A stretch of DNA of 64,000 bases from Pseudisothecium myosuroides (Eukaryota > Streptophyta > Bryopsida > Hypnales > Lembophyllaceae). The notes below the pieces were generated by a model, which worked only from the letters and a program-made list of their open reading frames with translations, ran no database searches and was not told the DNA's origin. Both the position numbers and the translations under genes were made by a program. The stretch is taken from NCBI GenBank assembly GCA_951799445.1, contig OX637296.1, forward strand, positions 9,734,001 through 9,798,000, written 5' to 3'. Position 1 is the first letter of the stretch. The number at the start of each line of letters is the position of its first letter. Shown here in pieces: positions 1-12,897 of the stretch.

Positions 1-332
1 GTTATTTCTACAAGTACCAAATCTTTGAAAAAAAACATTTTTTGACATATGTAACCATGGGATCTTGTAGTATGCTGACTTGAGAACACATGGTAAAATT
101 TTTAGAAATTTCCTCCTAGCAGATTGCAAGATATAAGCATTCCAATTCACTAAAATCATTTTTTTGGCCCTGCGATAAACAAGGCAACTGCATTTCACAA
201 GCTCACTTTTCTATGAAAAAATGTTCAAAATGGTAGTGCTTCTTTGGATTCTTTTTCCTAGACAAGTTGACTACATGCTTGAAAATTTTCAAGTCATTTA
301 AAATTGTACAACATATAGGAAAAAAATAGTAA
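1..332. repeat. Interspersed repeat fragment
   Basis: This stretch resembles 14760-15062. Shared blocks include a phrase about attgcaagatat, a tract reading ggccctgcgataaac here and cagccctatgaaatac there, and the ending aattgtacaacatata followed by a run of A. It also shares the 'genomic thymine-rich then agattgcaagat' section with the 912 bp TTAA-bounded family described at 19205-20118. I see no coding capacity and no clear terminus on the left because the window begins inside the repeat. Confidence 0.5.
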
Positions 333-1689
333 GTAGAAAGAAGTAGAAAATGATTCAAAATACTAAATTGTTAAGAATTGAATTATGGAATTGAATAATG
401 TCAATCCCAATGGTTGTAATGTTGTAATAAAAAATTTACATTGTGTGATTTTATTTTTTCCAAAAATATTGAAAATTGAGTGAAATAAATGACTTCAAAG
501 TTTATTTTAGAGTAGAGAATATATAATTGCTCAAAAACTAAAACTCCTCATAACTTTTCTCTCATAGATTGAAATGGAATAATTCAAAGCTTTCCATGTA
601 TATAAAAATCTAATAAACCAATTTCAAATTTTTATTTTTGAAAAAAGTGATTTTTTAAAATTTGCTCAGAAACAAACTACATATCATGCAATAACTTTTG
701 ACTCATATTTCCCAAAGTCATGAAATTTTAGTGCATATGAAAGATATCCCTTATCCCCACATTTTGTTAAAATTTAAGCCTAAAATATGTAAATCTCCAA
801 TCACACACTTACACTTACCTACCCAAAATTTCTATGTTGCCAAAAAACGCATGTTGGTTATTGAAAGATTAAGTCAAATGTCAAAAATAGATTTCCAAAA
901 GTCAAAAATTTGCCTCCCCTATTTTTCAGAATATATTACCAACAAACAATTCCAATTCTCCTCTTGTGATTGTTGCACACTTTCGTGTAGAATCTTGATT
1001 TTGGGGGGTCTTTTATGAAAGTTTTGGTCAATTCTAGGTGCTTAGAAATCTGCCTTTTACCATATTGTTTGATCGGAAACAAAAAAAACATGCTTCCAAG
1101 GCTATATTTCTTGATTTTCAAAAATTGCTACACTATGATAATTCATAGTCATCCCTGTGGTCATTGTATGTGTTTAAGTATATTGAATCCCAAGACTTTT
1201 ATGCAATAGAACAACAAAGTAGAGAATTTATCACATCTATTTTGGTCAATCCATTTTTGAAAAGAAAAGGACACATTACAAATAGTTGAAGCAAAGATAT
1301 ATAGCTTTCCAAAGTGTTGCCACTAGGGATGGACTATGCTCATTCATTTGGATATTCATGTAACTCTCATAATTTCCTCAATACATAGTTGCAAGGTATT
1401 CCAAGAGCATTCTTTAAAACTATAGAATCATGAAGTTGTTGTTTTTCCCATGTGTAGTAATCGCATGGTGGTGTTTGTTGAATACATCAAATTGTGACTT
1501 TCCAAACAAGTTCCAACCCTAGAACCCAAGTTCTACCATATATTGTTACAATGTGAATTCTTGTATAAATTTCATGATATTAGGATCAACATTTTAATGT
1601 AGGAATTCAAAACCTTTGCTTGAGAATTTTAAAAGGAATACAATGCAATCTACAATATCCGGAAGCAAAAATATGAACATCATAATTTG
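333..1689. other. Gene-free AT-rich stretch
   Basis: I see no gene here. The few open frames (up to about 106 codons) have no recognisable domain, no coding-like base composition and many rare-codon runs. Blocks such as the one around 560-600 (tttccatgtatataaa) echo the interior of the 912 bp TTAA-bounded family, so part of this DNA is probably decayed repeat. Confidence 0.5.
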
Positions 1690-2485
1690 CCATTCAAAGA
1701 ATTTTGCATAATATAAATTATAATTGGCATTTTTTGTCTTGCATAATGAACATTCAATTCTTGCACATTTTCAATCAAACATACCAAATTTGGATTTCAA
1801 AAATGCAAAATTCTATTTTTGGTGAATTGTTTAATTTAAAATTCATGGTTTTATATGATAATTGATTAAAAAACATTGATGATGATTTTTTTTTACTTTA
1901 ATTGCATCATATGTAGGAAACATATATACCTACATCTTTCATTTAAAAAACACCCTATTAAGTAACAAAATTATGATCTATGAAGAGTTCGATGTGTGGT
2001 ATTATATAACCAACTTTTGTAAAGTAGGTATCACTATAATTTAACTAGATTTTAGCAAAGTAATTGTACCGCCATGCTTAAATGTACAAAATTAATTATA
2101 GTGTGAGGGTCATATAGCAAAATCTATTTAAAATATAGAAATATCTATTTTATAAAAGTTTGGTCATACAATACTTTACATTCAATTCTTTATAGATCAT
2201 ATTTTTGTTAATTAATGGGATGTTTTTTAATATAAAAGATGTAAGTATAAATGTTTCCTACATATTTCTACAATTGAATTAAAACAATTTATCACCAATG
2301 TTTTTCAATCAATTATCATGTAAAACTATAAATTTTAAATGAAATAATTCACCAAAAATGGAATTTTGCTTTTTTGAAATCCAAATTTGGTATGTTTGAT
2401 TGGAAGTGTGCAAGAATTGAATATTCATTATACAAGGCAAAAATTGTCAATTATAATTTATATTACGCAAAATTCTTTTGAATGG
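1690..2485. repeat. Long inverted repeat (foldback), arms about 370-400 bp
   Basis: The left arm begins near 1690 (ccattcaaagaattttgca). The right arm, read in reverse complement from 2485, gives the same text with scattered differences (ccattcaaaagaattttgcg). Pairing can be followed through aaccaaatttggatttca-type text on both sides (about 1775-1800 and 2378-2400) and through the nearly identical 'attcaattcttgcaca' block. It continues to a short loop around 2060-2115. Similarity is roughly 85 percent by eye. No open frame spans it. Transcribed, this would fold into one long hairpin, so it could be a foldback transposon remnant or a small-RNA precursor. Confidence 0.75.
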
Positions 2486-3440
2486 TAGAATGGGGCATCC
2501 ATATCATTGCTTTCAAACTATACTAGCAAAATTTTGCTGACAATAAATTTTTTGATAAAGATGCAACCGAGTAAAATTGGATCTAAAACTAAGGGTCACA
2601 AGTTGGAGGCAATTTTAGATTTGTTTACTATAGGTGGTGACAAGTTGCCGATTTGAATTGCATTACATTAGAAGGCCTTTGAAATTTGTAATGAATGACC
2701 TTGAGGTGCGTACACATAAATTTAGCAATAAGTATTATGAGCATGGTTCAAACTATTAGCTCTTTTAACACCTAAATGATTTTTTGGATTTTTTGCATTT
2801 ATTTGCCTATAAAGTTATAAGTGTGAACATACTATTTACATCAATTTTATCAAATTGGTTATGAGGGGAGCTTGTCTTGTATAAATATTGTGGATGAATG
2901 AGAAAAAACATCTTTAAAGCTTTTTTCCATCCACTTTTCATCTTAAACCTTTAAAAATCTAAGATGATGTATATCTACATTCATCTATGAAATACTTGTA
3001 TCTTGTAATTTATAAATTTTGATGTTTCTTAAAATATCAATTAAAAACACTCTTACCTACATATGTGAGTATCACTATCTGCTGAAAACGTGATCAACAT
3101 TAAGGCAGGAGGCAATATTTCTATGTCATTGCTTACATATTCAAAAAGATCACTTGCCCCCTGGTCATTTTTGAATGTCAGTTGCTAAACACTCATATGC
3201 TAGTGTTCTTGATAATCCCACAAGTGTATTATGGCCACCCTATATTAATCATATTCAAATGCTTGTACAATAAAACGCATTATCAACATTTGCTTTATAA
3301 ATCTTTTAATTTTTATCTCTAAAGATGAAAGGGCACCCCATATTTTTCCTTACATGGTTTTCTAATACTTACAAGGAGTGTTCTTTTGGATACAAAATAC
3401 AAATCATTTCTTATATAAAATATTTGGATGGTTTTGCTCA
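2486..3440. other. Gene-free AT-rich stretch
   Basis: No coding region, RNA gene or repeat with clear ends was found. Composition is very AT-rich, with frequent stops in all frames. Confidence 0.5.
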
Positions 3441-4352
3441 ATAAGAGCTAAAGTTCTTTGACTATGTTTCACCAAAACCACTTCAAAATTGTCATTTCTA
3501 GTACAAAGAACTAAATTGAAACAAGATTGATTTTTATGAAAATCCAAGTGTAGGACCTTGTATAAATACTTCTATGACAATATGTGGAATGTTTTTAGAA
3601 ACTTTGACTATGTAGATTGTAAAATATTAATGTCCAAAGTGGGATAAACTTCTTTTTTAGACCTTGCCATACTAGTTTTTTAAACTTTGAATTGTTTTAA
3701 CTTGAAATTTTTGAACTAGAGGACTTGTGGTAAAAATAAATATGGTGGAGAATTGAGTTGAAAATCTTAAAGAACAATTATAAAAAATAAACTTGAATTT
3801 TCATCCTTAAAAAAGAATTGCAAAGCAAAAGTAGAAACAATATTGAAAAGAAAAATAAACTATAAATTCAAACATGTCAATTGTAACAAATAGATTGTTA
3901 GAGCAATCAAACTAAATTATACAAAAAAAAGAAATTGTAAAATTTTAATTCAAATTTTTTTCAAAAATAAATTCTTTACAAATTTTTTACAAGAAGGTGC
4001 TCCAAGTGCCCGTAGAACAAGATGCTCCATAACTCTCACATTACTAATCCAAATGGAATGAATAAAAGCTCACTATCTACAAGGCAAAAATATATTCTAT
4101 GAGATTTTTTATTTTTCTCCCTAGTTTTAGTGGTTTTTTTTTTCTAGCCACCCTCGTCTAATTTTAGCTTTGGTGGCATAACTTTAGCTATTGAGCATTG
4201 ATTGAAGTAAAAATTACATTCCCAAAAACCTAATACATTCCTACATTTGAAGTCAAAAAAAGTTTCAAAAAATAAAAACAAAAATTGACATCATAGAAAT
4301 ATCCCAAAACTCCAAAAAGCCCATCCATAGAAAATGGTCCTTTAGGGGATAA
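3441..4352 (-). mobile_element. TTAA-family element, degenerate 912 bp copy
   Basis: The right end reads ggtcctttaggggataa (degenerate TTAA at 4349-4352). The left end reads ataagagctaaagttc, a decayed form of TTAACCCCTAAAGGTC. The interior carries family markers in the reverse order to the 19205 copy: ccaaaaccacttcaaaattg near the left end, 'gtaggaccttgtataa', 'ccataactctcacat' and 'aaatggaatgaataaaagc'. The span of 912 bp matches other full copies (914 and 899 bp, and 912 bp at 59656 after removing its insertion). No transposase frame is present. Strand is relative to the copy at 19205, taken as forward. Confidence 0.65.
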
Positions 4353-4557
4353 ATAGATGTAAGATGATCCATGAGAAATTTTATACGATGACAATTCAAC
4401 ACGTTATGCAAATCTTGTAGAGAAGCTTGTGTAAGAAATTTATTGAACCACATAATTATACTATCCATCGGATTATATTGCATCTCTAGGATTATACTCA
4501 ACTACCCCCTTAAAAGTACATAATTTTTTGTAGATACTTTGAATTCACTTTGTCACT

Positions 4558-5610
4558 TTATCTTCGGTACCTAAATCTCTTGAAACAAAAATCTAGGTGG
4601 AAAACTTCATGCTCAAAAATGCACTTGAAACCTTTTTTGAGGGAAAACTCCCATTCATTGTTTACAATCCGAAACACAATGTCTTTATATGGAGGACCGG
4701 CGTGAAAACGAAGATAACATGTTTCTCCATCATTGCTTCCATCTTGCTCCACGTTTAAAAAGTAGGTAGGTATTTTGGTTTTATCAACAAGATTAGGATA
4801 GAGAATTTTGAACTTGTATCCTTGCACATTCTTTGGAGGAGGTTTGTCATGGGTGTAGTGCATTTGATTATATTTGTTCCATGTATAACCTGTGTGCACT
4901 TCATTGAAGTACTCAGGCTTCCTAAGCTCCCATTCTTCTTTGATTTTAATTCCCTCAAAATCATCACAATCGACTTGGTCCGCATCTAGGTCTACTATCA
5001 TGGTAGAACCTCCATTGTGTAAGTTCTTGGAAAGCATGTCAATAGGTTTATCTTGGTCGTTTTGCAAACGCAATTTTGATCTCAATTTACTTTGTTCCAA
5101 CTCAAAATTTTCTTCTTTCTTTTCCCAATCTTGATATTGAAGGCTTGCTCTATAAAGTCCAAAGAATTCTTTATCCATTTCACGTTGCGCATCTTTAATT
5201 GCTTTTTGTTCTTTTAGCTTCTTTATTTGATTAATTTGTTCTTCTATGTTGTCCCTTGGCCTCTTCTCTTCCAATTGTTTCAAACTCTTTGTCAAGCCTT
5301 CCGTGCGAACATGGGCCTCAATCTTCTTCTTCCATACAAAAGGTTGACTTAGATTACAATCTCCAAATGGGTTGTCATCATTTGAGTACCCTCCCACATT
5401 CATGGTCTTTAATGAACTTGTTTTCTTCAAGGATTTCTTAATAATTTTGTTGATTACATAATCTTTAAGTTTTTTTTCTGTAAATTTGGTTGAGCAAACT
5501 TCATTAGAATCCTTGCATTCCAAACTATTGCCTTCCAAATCCATTTTTTTGTGCTTATTTTTGTACTTAGTTTCAGCCCTCTTCTTCTTCATGTCCTTTT
5601 GAAATCCCAT
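4558..5610 (-). CDS. Cactin-like protein, intronless and lacking the central region
   Basis: Uninterrupted 350-codon frame from ATG at 5610-5608 to TAA at 4560-4558. The frame stays open upstream but has no ATG there, so 5610 is the first possible AUG start. The N-terminus is lysine-rich (residues 5-25). NPFGD (80-84), FVWKKKIE (91-98), a coiled-coil-like KKLKEQKA region and QDWEKKEE (160-167) match the N-terminal part of cactin. Residues 231-350 match its conserved C-terminal domain: YFNEVHTGY, WNKYNQ, HDKPPPK, VQGYKF, RFHAGPPY and terminal KRFRYRR. Cactin is a nuclear spliceosome-associated protein, usually around 650-700 residues in plants. After KPIDML (188-193) the frame jumps within about 40 residues to the C-terminal domain, so the central cactin region of roughly 300 residues is absent. 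No introns or in-frame stops are seen. I infer a retrocopy, or a gene with an internal deletion. Whether it is expressed is unknown. Confidence 0.85.
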   Translation of the reverse strand: MGFQKDMKKKRAETKYKNKHKKMDLEGNSLECKDSNEVCSTKFTEKKLKDYVINKIIKKSLKKTSSLKTMNVGGYSNDDNPFGDCNLSQPFVWKKKIEAHVRTEGLTKSLKQLEEKRPRDNIEEQINQIKKLKEQKAIKDAQREMDKEFFGLYRASLQYQDWEKKEENFELEQSKLRSKLRLQNDQDKPIDMLSKNLHNGGSTMIVDLDADQVDCDDFEGIKIKEEWELRKPEYFNEVHTGYTWNKYNQMHYTHDKPPPKNVQGYKFKILYPNLVDKTKIPTYFLNVEQDGSNDGETCYLRFHAGPPYKDIVFRIVNNEWEFSLKKGFKCIFEHEVFHLDFCFKRFRYRR

Positions 5611-8600
5611 ACCTTCGATTATAGAAATGTACCTATAATAACTTTCACACAACAATATTGTTTTAAATAAGAAAAATAACAAGAAAATAGTATTTGAGCT
5701 TTTCAACAATATTCTTTAAAAATATTTATATATAAATGTTAATGTATCCCTCTCTCTATATATATGTGTGTATGTATGAATATATAGAAAAATTGAATAT
5801 TAAATCTCCATTTAAAATTTAAAAGTAAAAGCTAGCTTTAATTTAGCTTTAATTATATCTTGGAACATCTATTAATGTAAAAGTAACCTTTTACATTGAT
5901 ACATTATGGAGTCAACACAATCTCCATGACATTTTTTTGTTTTTAGCGCAAAATTAGATATTTTATTCCATTCAAAACAAGAAAATGTCATAAAAATTGT
6001 GTTGACTCCAACAAGTTTTTTTTCTAATGAACTCAAATAAAACAAGTAGGACGGTTTATCAGGCATTGAAGGCAAGATAGTTCATTTGAAGTGTATTTCA
6101 CAATTATGAATATGTACATTAATCCCTAAAATTCCTTGCAATCCAATTTTACTTCAAATTATTGAATTTTTAGTAAATTTTTTTGGAGAAGTGTAATAAG
6201 CTTATATCTACTAGGCTTCCAATTTTCATAGAATTATGACTCATGATTAAAAAATTATAAGGTTTTTGTGCACGGTACTCGTGAGGGTACCCAAGATTGG
6301 ACAAGGGAATTTCTTGTATGTGGGTATGGTTGGATGGAGCCATATGCATACCAAAAACTTTGATTGATTCTATTTTGATGAATGAGGTCAACGATTAGAA
6401 ATGTTTTAACATCGGGCATGTAAGACCTTTCTTAGCATAAATAACATATGAAGTTAATTTTTTATCATTAGTAAAAATGATTCTATAGGATTAGGAATTC
6501 TTATTATTACCCTCTTACCATTTGGAATTGAAAATTTTCTATTCTATGACAAATTTATAAGCAATTCAATTTTTCTTTAATCCATGTTCGCCTTTTAAAC
6601 TAGAATCAACCTTTGTCTTCATTGTCATTGTTTTGAAAGATTCAAAATTGAGCAAAAGACTGAGACTTGTTCATCAAAAAACTTGAAGTTGCACAACATG
6701 CAGTAATTTTGCAAGCAATAAGATACAAGTGATTGAATATAATAATATAAATTAGTATTTACAAATCATAAATTACCTAATATTGGAATGAGACCAACTA
6801 ATGGAAGAAGGTGCCGCAAGAAAGGTGGAAGACAACAATAAGACTTTGAGGGAATGGAAGAATCTAAGTGCCAAACCCCAATCCCAAGTGGATCACTTAG
6901 CGCATTTTAGAAACTACGTGCGGCTAAAGATAGGTAGGATTTTATTCTTTTGAGATAAAATTTATAAAAGATTTACAAATAAAGTAGGAGACATTTAAAG
7001 GAAAAAATCCATTATAAGTAAGTTAGGTAGCCTATAAATATGGACCATTAACTTTTTGTACACTTTTAAGGGCTAGTCATTTGGATTCCTTGTATTGTAT
7101 CTAGTAAGGTATATATGTTATAGTTGGATGTACAAATGGGTCCGATCAACTGGGTGTACAAACCTGGTTTGGATGAAAATTCAGGCCATTGGTTGCATTG
7201 GGAAAGTATCCCCTATCGCATCAATGTTGCATCAATATTGATGCCAAGTGCTATAGTAAGCAGTAATGATGCAATATTGAAAGTATATTTATATAATATT
7301 ATAAAATATGTACTTGTTTCAGTATTGTAAAAATTGTAAAAATTAGAATTGCTGCAACACTGATTTTATTAAAAATATTGCAACAATATTTGCAAAAGTG
7401 CAAAAAATTTGTATTGAAACAATACTGCATAAACATTGTAAAAGTACTGATTTTATCCCAAAAGGTTTTTACAGTGAAGAAGTTGCTATGTGCCTTCATG
7501 AAAGTCTATTTTGGCCTTGAGTGAATATACAAATGTTTTTTGTTTATCTATAATGAAGAAAATGAAGGTCATCCATTACATTTAAAAAAAACTTAATGTT
7601 CTAAATACTTAACGAATTATTGTAATTGTGAAGTGTACATTTCAATATCCAAACTCCAAATTGCGATAGAAGTGATGGTACACACATGACAAGTTTGAAC
7701 CCACTATTTCTACACTCTATGAATTCAATATTACATATAAAGCTTGCATGTCTCACTTTTCTATGAGTTTGACATTTAATGATTTTTGCGTTTTTGTTCG
7801 ATGATAAAATGCATCACTTCATGCATTTTTTTACTAGCCCTTTCATCTAAATAGTTCAACAATATTGTAGTTTGTTTGTTTGTTTGGTTCTTTTTTGTTT
7901 TAGGTTTTTTTGGTTACAGTGAGATCTCCTAGACCATGTGTCCTCCGGACACGTTCTTGGTATTGCCGGAAAGCAATTTGCAAAGAGGGGTACACGGGCT
8001 TTGTTTTGTGGCGTTTGGACCTATAGTGTGAAAGATATTGAATTTCAAAGTTTTTTTATATAAATTAAAAATTAATAAATTACTTTTACTTTTATGTTGG
8101 CTGCGGCAACTATACAAGGCACACTTTTATTTTTATTTAAAGAAATTAAAGAGGGCTTGGCCATCACTTTTGACATCACAATGATTGTGGTAATGGTACA
8201 TGGCACACTAAGTTAAAATAGTCCATTATGGATAGAAGACCCATTGTGGACACCTAGGAATGACCCCATTATGATTTTCTTCCTATTAATGAGATTTAGC
8301 CACAATCAATGTCTTTGCTAACTGGAATGGAGTGATTAGTGACTACAATAGGAACTTTCAAATTTTTACTAGTAATTCATTGAAGGAAGTGACTTTTTTA
8401 GGCCTTCCATGTTAGAAAATATTGTGATTGCTTTAAGTGAGTAAGATGAGAGTTATGGATATAATTTTTGTTGGTTTGGGGGTAGTCTGGAGACTCTTTT
8501 AGGCCATGATGGGCAATTGAATTTGGAAAATCTGAACATTCTTGAAAAATTTCTCACTAGATTTCCTTGAAAGCCAAATAGAATAGACCCTGAACCCAAC

Positions 8601-8738
8601 TTGTTTTACATGTTCTAGAGTTTTGTGGAATTACTAATTAATTTTTCAAATTAAAATGTCATTGTTATGGCCCTTTATGTTTGAATTTTGGATATGCTCT
8701 CAATTTTTTTGTTATAGAAATACATGTATGTCCTAGAA
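5611..8738. other. Gene-free AT-rich stretch
   Basis: Nothing recognisable is encoded here. Directly upstream of the cactin-like gene there is a TATA-rich tract (about 5715-5775, including a short TA/TG alternating run) that could supply a promoter, but this is not specific. The region 7210-7460 contains many copies of short aatattg/caatatt words, so it can fold locally. No tRNA, rRNA or repeat with clear termini was found. Confidence 0.45.
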
Positions 8739-9085
8739 ATCCCAACCAAAGTGTCTAAGACAAAAAATTGGATGTCAACAATGCACAAAAATTTCACAAG
8801 AATGAAAATGTCACCAAAAACAATGGGGTGAAAAAAAGAAAGACCCTTCTTAAACCACCCAAAGTGCCTTGCCAAAAAAATAGGGTGTTAAAAAGGAAAA
8901 AAAATTCACAACAATCAAAGTGTCTTGACAAAAAAAATAGGGTGTGAAAAAGGAATAAAAATTCACACCAAGCAAAGTGTCTTACCAAAAAAAATAGAGT
9001 GCAAAAAAAAAAAAAAAAATTTACACCAACTAAAGTGTCTTCACAAAAAAAGTTGAGTGTGAAAAGAACTATAAATTTCATACTA
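8739..9085. repeat. Degenerate 57-58 bp minisatellite
   Basis: A unit built around caaagtgtctt, a run of A, tagggtgtgaaaaagg and aaaattcacaccaa recurs with spacing of about 57-58 bp: key words lie near 8860, 8916, 8973 and 9031, with more degenerate units to the left near 8745 and 8800. An open frame exists on the minus strand only because the repeat unit happens to lack stops in one phase. It encodes phenylalanine-rich repeats and is not credible as a protein. Confidence 0.8.
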
Positions 9086-12000
9086 CGTTAAAATTCCAAG
9101 TGTTAGAGTGCTAAAACTAAGTTGTTTGAAAACACACGGGAAAACACATGGAGCAAAATTGATTTGTATGCATGTATTCTTTGTACTTTTTTCTAACCTT
9201 TTTGCTTTTACTTTGCTTTTTGATTCTTTTTTTTCCCTTATTAAAAAAATTGGCTAAAAAAATTGCATTGACATGGGTAGTATAATATAGGCCATTTTGC
9301 CGCATTATATAATTATAGGGACCCTTTTATTGAGGCCTTGGAGGTAAATAGCCCCAAAGAATATCCCTCGCCGTATGGGGGGTATAAAACATACAAAGAG
9401 TGATCCACCTGAGCCCCCAATGTGAAAATTCTATAAATCTCAATTTCATCCAAAAGACATTTAATTGTGCCTATATTCTACTATTTGCTTGTTGAGTCAT
9501 AAGTCTTCTATTTAATAATATAAAGCATTTTATATTATCTTAATTTTAAAAAATAAGTAATTCCTTGGAATTTTTTTGGAGACAAATAGTATTGATAGAT
9601 CATAAGTGCATAAATACATTAGATGTTTGTTATTTTTACCAAATTTATAATTTACCTTCAAAAATATGTAATCAAGCTATAAACTTTTTTGCACTAAGTA
9701 TTTTCATATGATAGAATGATCTCTCGGGTGATCCCCTGGAAAATTGAAACACAATGATGAATTGTTTAATGTTCAAAGTTACAATTTGAGTTTTGGCATT
9801 AGACTCAATACAACAGACAATTTTATTAATATTGAGTTACTAACCTCTCATTGACATTGAGATTTTTTCTCTCAAAATCACAAATATTGATAGAGCTCAA
9901 GTATTTTCTATACTACTACTAATGACCAATGTTTAGATTATAAGATTTAAATTTTGGAAATTTTATATCTTATTTATTTTAAATCTATAAATTTATAAGT
10001 TTGTAAGTCTAGTGACAACCTTTAGGTCAATGCTAAATTTGTACTTTGACATATGGACAATCGTTCTGCCAATTTTTTACTCGTTGTAGGAGCCTCTTTC
10101 TCAATGAAATGTGAGACTTTCTACGAGGACAAACTAAAGCTATGACTCTCAATTGCATGTCACATCATCTACAATGCTTCTTCCATCTAGCCAAAGCTCC
10201 ATAATATTAGAAGCTATGCAATTGTTTTGAATTGTGCTCGTCTTTCTTGTACCTTTTCATCTAAAATGCATTAGGTGGCTAGCCGTTTGACAATGTTTAG
10301 TTCAACTAGAATGCATGCGTTTAGTTGCCAAAGTCAACCACATTAGATTCATCTAAATTCATGTTTGCACAATTCCATTTTCTAACATCCACTTCCAATA
10401 AATCTTTTTATATCTCTATATTTGCATGAGAACATTTAATAATTCAAAAATTGGCAACTTCAACAGTTCAACAACCTTCATAATTTTGTCATCATTGATA
10501 AAATAAAACTAGACAGATAGGTGGAGCCTTAGTTTGTATGTATGAAAAATATTATTTAATAAATTACAATTGTAATCTCAAATGAAAAATATTTAATTTT
10601 AATTCAATTTTCAAATTACTTAAATTTTTATATTCAAATATTTTGAATTTATATACTTCAAGTTTGTTGGATTGAAATATACAAATACAAAAGTTTGTAG
10701 TCATTTTTTATTTGTCTATTATTTATTTATATTATTATTATTATTATTATTTATTTATTTATATTATTATTTATTTATTTTATATTTATACATATAACCA
10801 TTGGAAAATAAATTTAAAAAATCTTACTCCGTATTTTGGAAGGCAATTTACTTAAGTTTATTTGTATTATAGTCTACAATGTTGAGGTCAAATCTAATTG
10901 TGATTTTTGGATTGGATCTCCATAGGCCTTGACATATGGAGTATCCAATTGGTCAATTTTTGAATTGCCATAGGTCTGAGTTCATCATTCTTTCAAGGCA
11001 ATATACAAGTAAGGCTTCATAATTTTAAGGCCACAAGAATAATTTGAGTATCAAGACTATTTGGCTTTCTCTTTATATATATCATGTCTTAAGCGACTTA
11101 TTAGATTATTAGTTGAATGTGTGGATCACATACTTTGCCTGATGTGTTTTCATATTGAATAAAAAAGAGACAAATTATGGGCAACAAGGTGGAATGCACC
11201 ATAAGTATGTCATGTGTGTCATTCCAAGTTTGGATTTATTATCAATGATTGTTTTATTTTCCAAGTCAATTTAACATTTTGGTACTTTTTTTGCAACATA
11301 TTTGAAGCTACCATGTATGTAGTATTGATTTTGGAAGTCACTGAATAGAAAACATTTTCCTTTAAAGGCCACATCTTCTTCAATTTTTGTTTTGTTTTGT
11401 TTTGTCATAGTGCTTAAAAATATAATTTGCTTGCAATACATGGTTTAGGTTGAAAAAAAGATTTAAAAAATAATTGGTGAACAATTTGATATTATTGAAC
11501 ATTTTAGTATTCACTACAATGTCCTAGCAATGCAAGACTTATTCCTCTTTGTATGTGGATTCTAGCTATGATTTTTGTTATATTAGTTTTCAATCCAGCC
11601 ATGTAGGTGTTACCAAATAGATGTAAATTATTTTCTAAAATCTTCTCATTTTTGTTGGATTTTGAATTGGAGAATCACCTAATTACGAGATATGTAGCAA
11701 AATATGAATAAACATAAGTCAGTTTTGAATATGTGGATTTAGAAGATGATGAAAAAATTGAGTTTAATATTTTATATATTATTATACTCAAAGACAAGAA
11801 TAAGATCCTAATATTGAGTTGTAACATAGTTCATTTATTTCCATCAAAATTAAAATCTCAACTCCACTCTAATTCTTTTTGGTGCTTTTTTGGCTCAACA
11901 TGGACAAGGACTTTAGGCATTAAGAAGGTTGTTGAAAATAGAATAAGATTTTTAAAGTTTCAAAATTCATCAGCATTTATATTGTTGAATATGGTTTCAT

Positions 12001-12897
12001 TTCTTTTACAAAACATTTTTGTCATCCACTACAACAAAGATAAGGTGAATTTGGCAAATGCTAGGATAAATATCACGTGAAACCCAATTTTTCCACCACC
12101 AAAACTATCTCCATATATTCTAGCTTCATGTGATGGTGTACTCTTTACTATCAACTTAGAATTAGATAAAGTATGGGTTGAATGAAATTATAAATGAGTT
12201 ATATGAGGTTATACATTTAGAACTTTTAATGTATGTTAATAAACCAATCTTATGGTACATGAACAATTAACAACTTAAATTGAACTATGACATGAAACAA
12301 TTGATTCACATTTAATTTTTGATTCAATCACGTAGAAATACTTTGAGGAAATTTTTTTTTGATGATGCTTTAAATGATATAAAGATACTTATTTGTTCAC
12401 TATAGATGTGTACAATTTGATTGTGAATTGTTTTGGGATGATAAGGGCCCTACTAATAAGATTTTAAAGTGTTTTTATTCTAAATTACTTTGAAGATTTG
12501 TAGAATTTACAATTTATGTACATAATTTTAATTTTATGTAACTAAAAAAATATTTAAAATTTTCTTTGATTCTCTCCTCCAAGATTTGAATTTTATGAAA
12601 TCAATGTGTAACCATTAGCATATTTTCAAGGTATATAGATTGCTAATTTGAATGATGAAAGGCTCAACCATTTTATAAATAAAATTGAAATATTTGGAAG
12701 AGAAAATGTATAAAATTTCAAGGTCATTAGCAACCATTGGTGCCTCAAAAGATAAATTTGAAACATTGACTTTCACTTTACTATAGCTAGGTTGATTATA
12801 AAATAACTATAATTTCTTGTCTTCGGTTGTCTATATGACCAAATCAAATGAAATTCCCTTGTCTTCAAGAAAAAAAACAAATAGTTACACTACAAAT
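9086..12897. other. Gene-free AT-rich stretch with an ATT/ATTT simple repeat
   Basis: I find no gene. A simple-sequence tract of ATT and ATTT units lies at about 10720-10790. The longest open frame (11733-12080, 115 codons) starts in AT-rich sequence, has no domain similarity that I recognise and is flanked by no splice-like coding sequence. Confidence 0.5.

Noticed and set aside
5611..5709. Hydrophobic N-terminal extension of the cactin-like frame that resembles a signal peptide
   Set aside because: There is no ATG upstream of 5610 in that frame. Cactin is nuclear, and the extension is AT-rich flank translated by chance.
10720..10790. ATT/ATTT tract considered as an origin or matrix-attachment region
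   Set aside because: Simple-sequence DNA alone does not support either function.
11733..12080. 115-codon plus-strand frame
   Set aside because: AT-rich composition, no domain, no splice partners and no conserved motifs.
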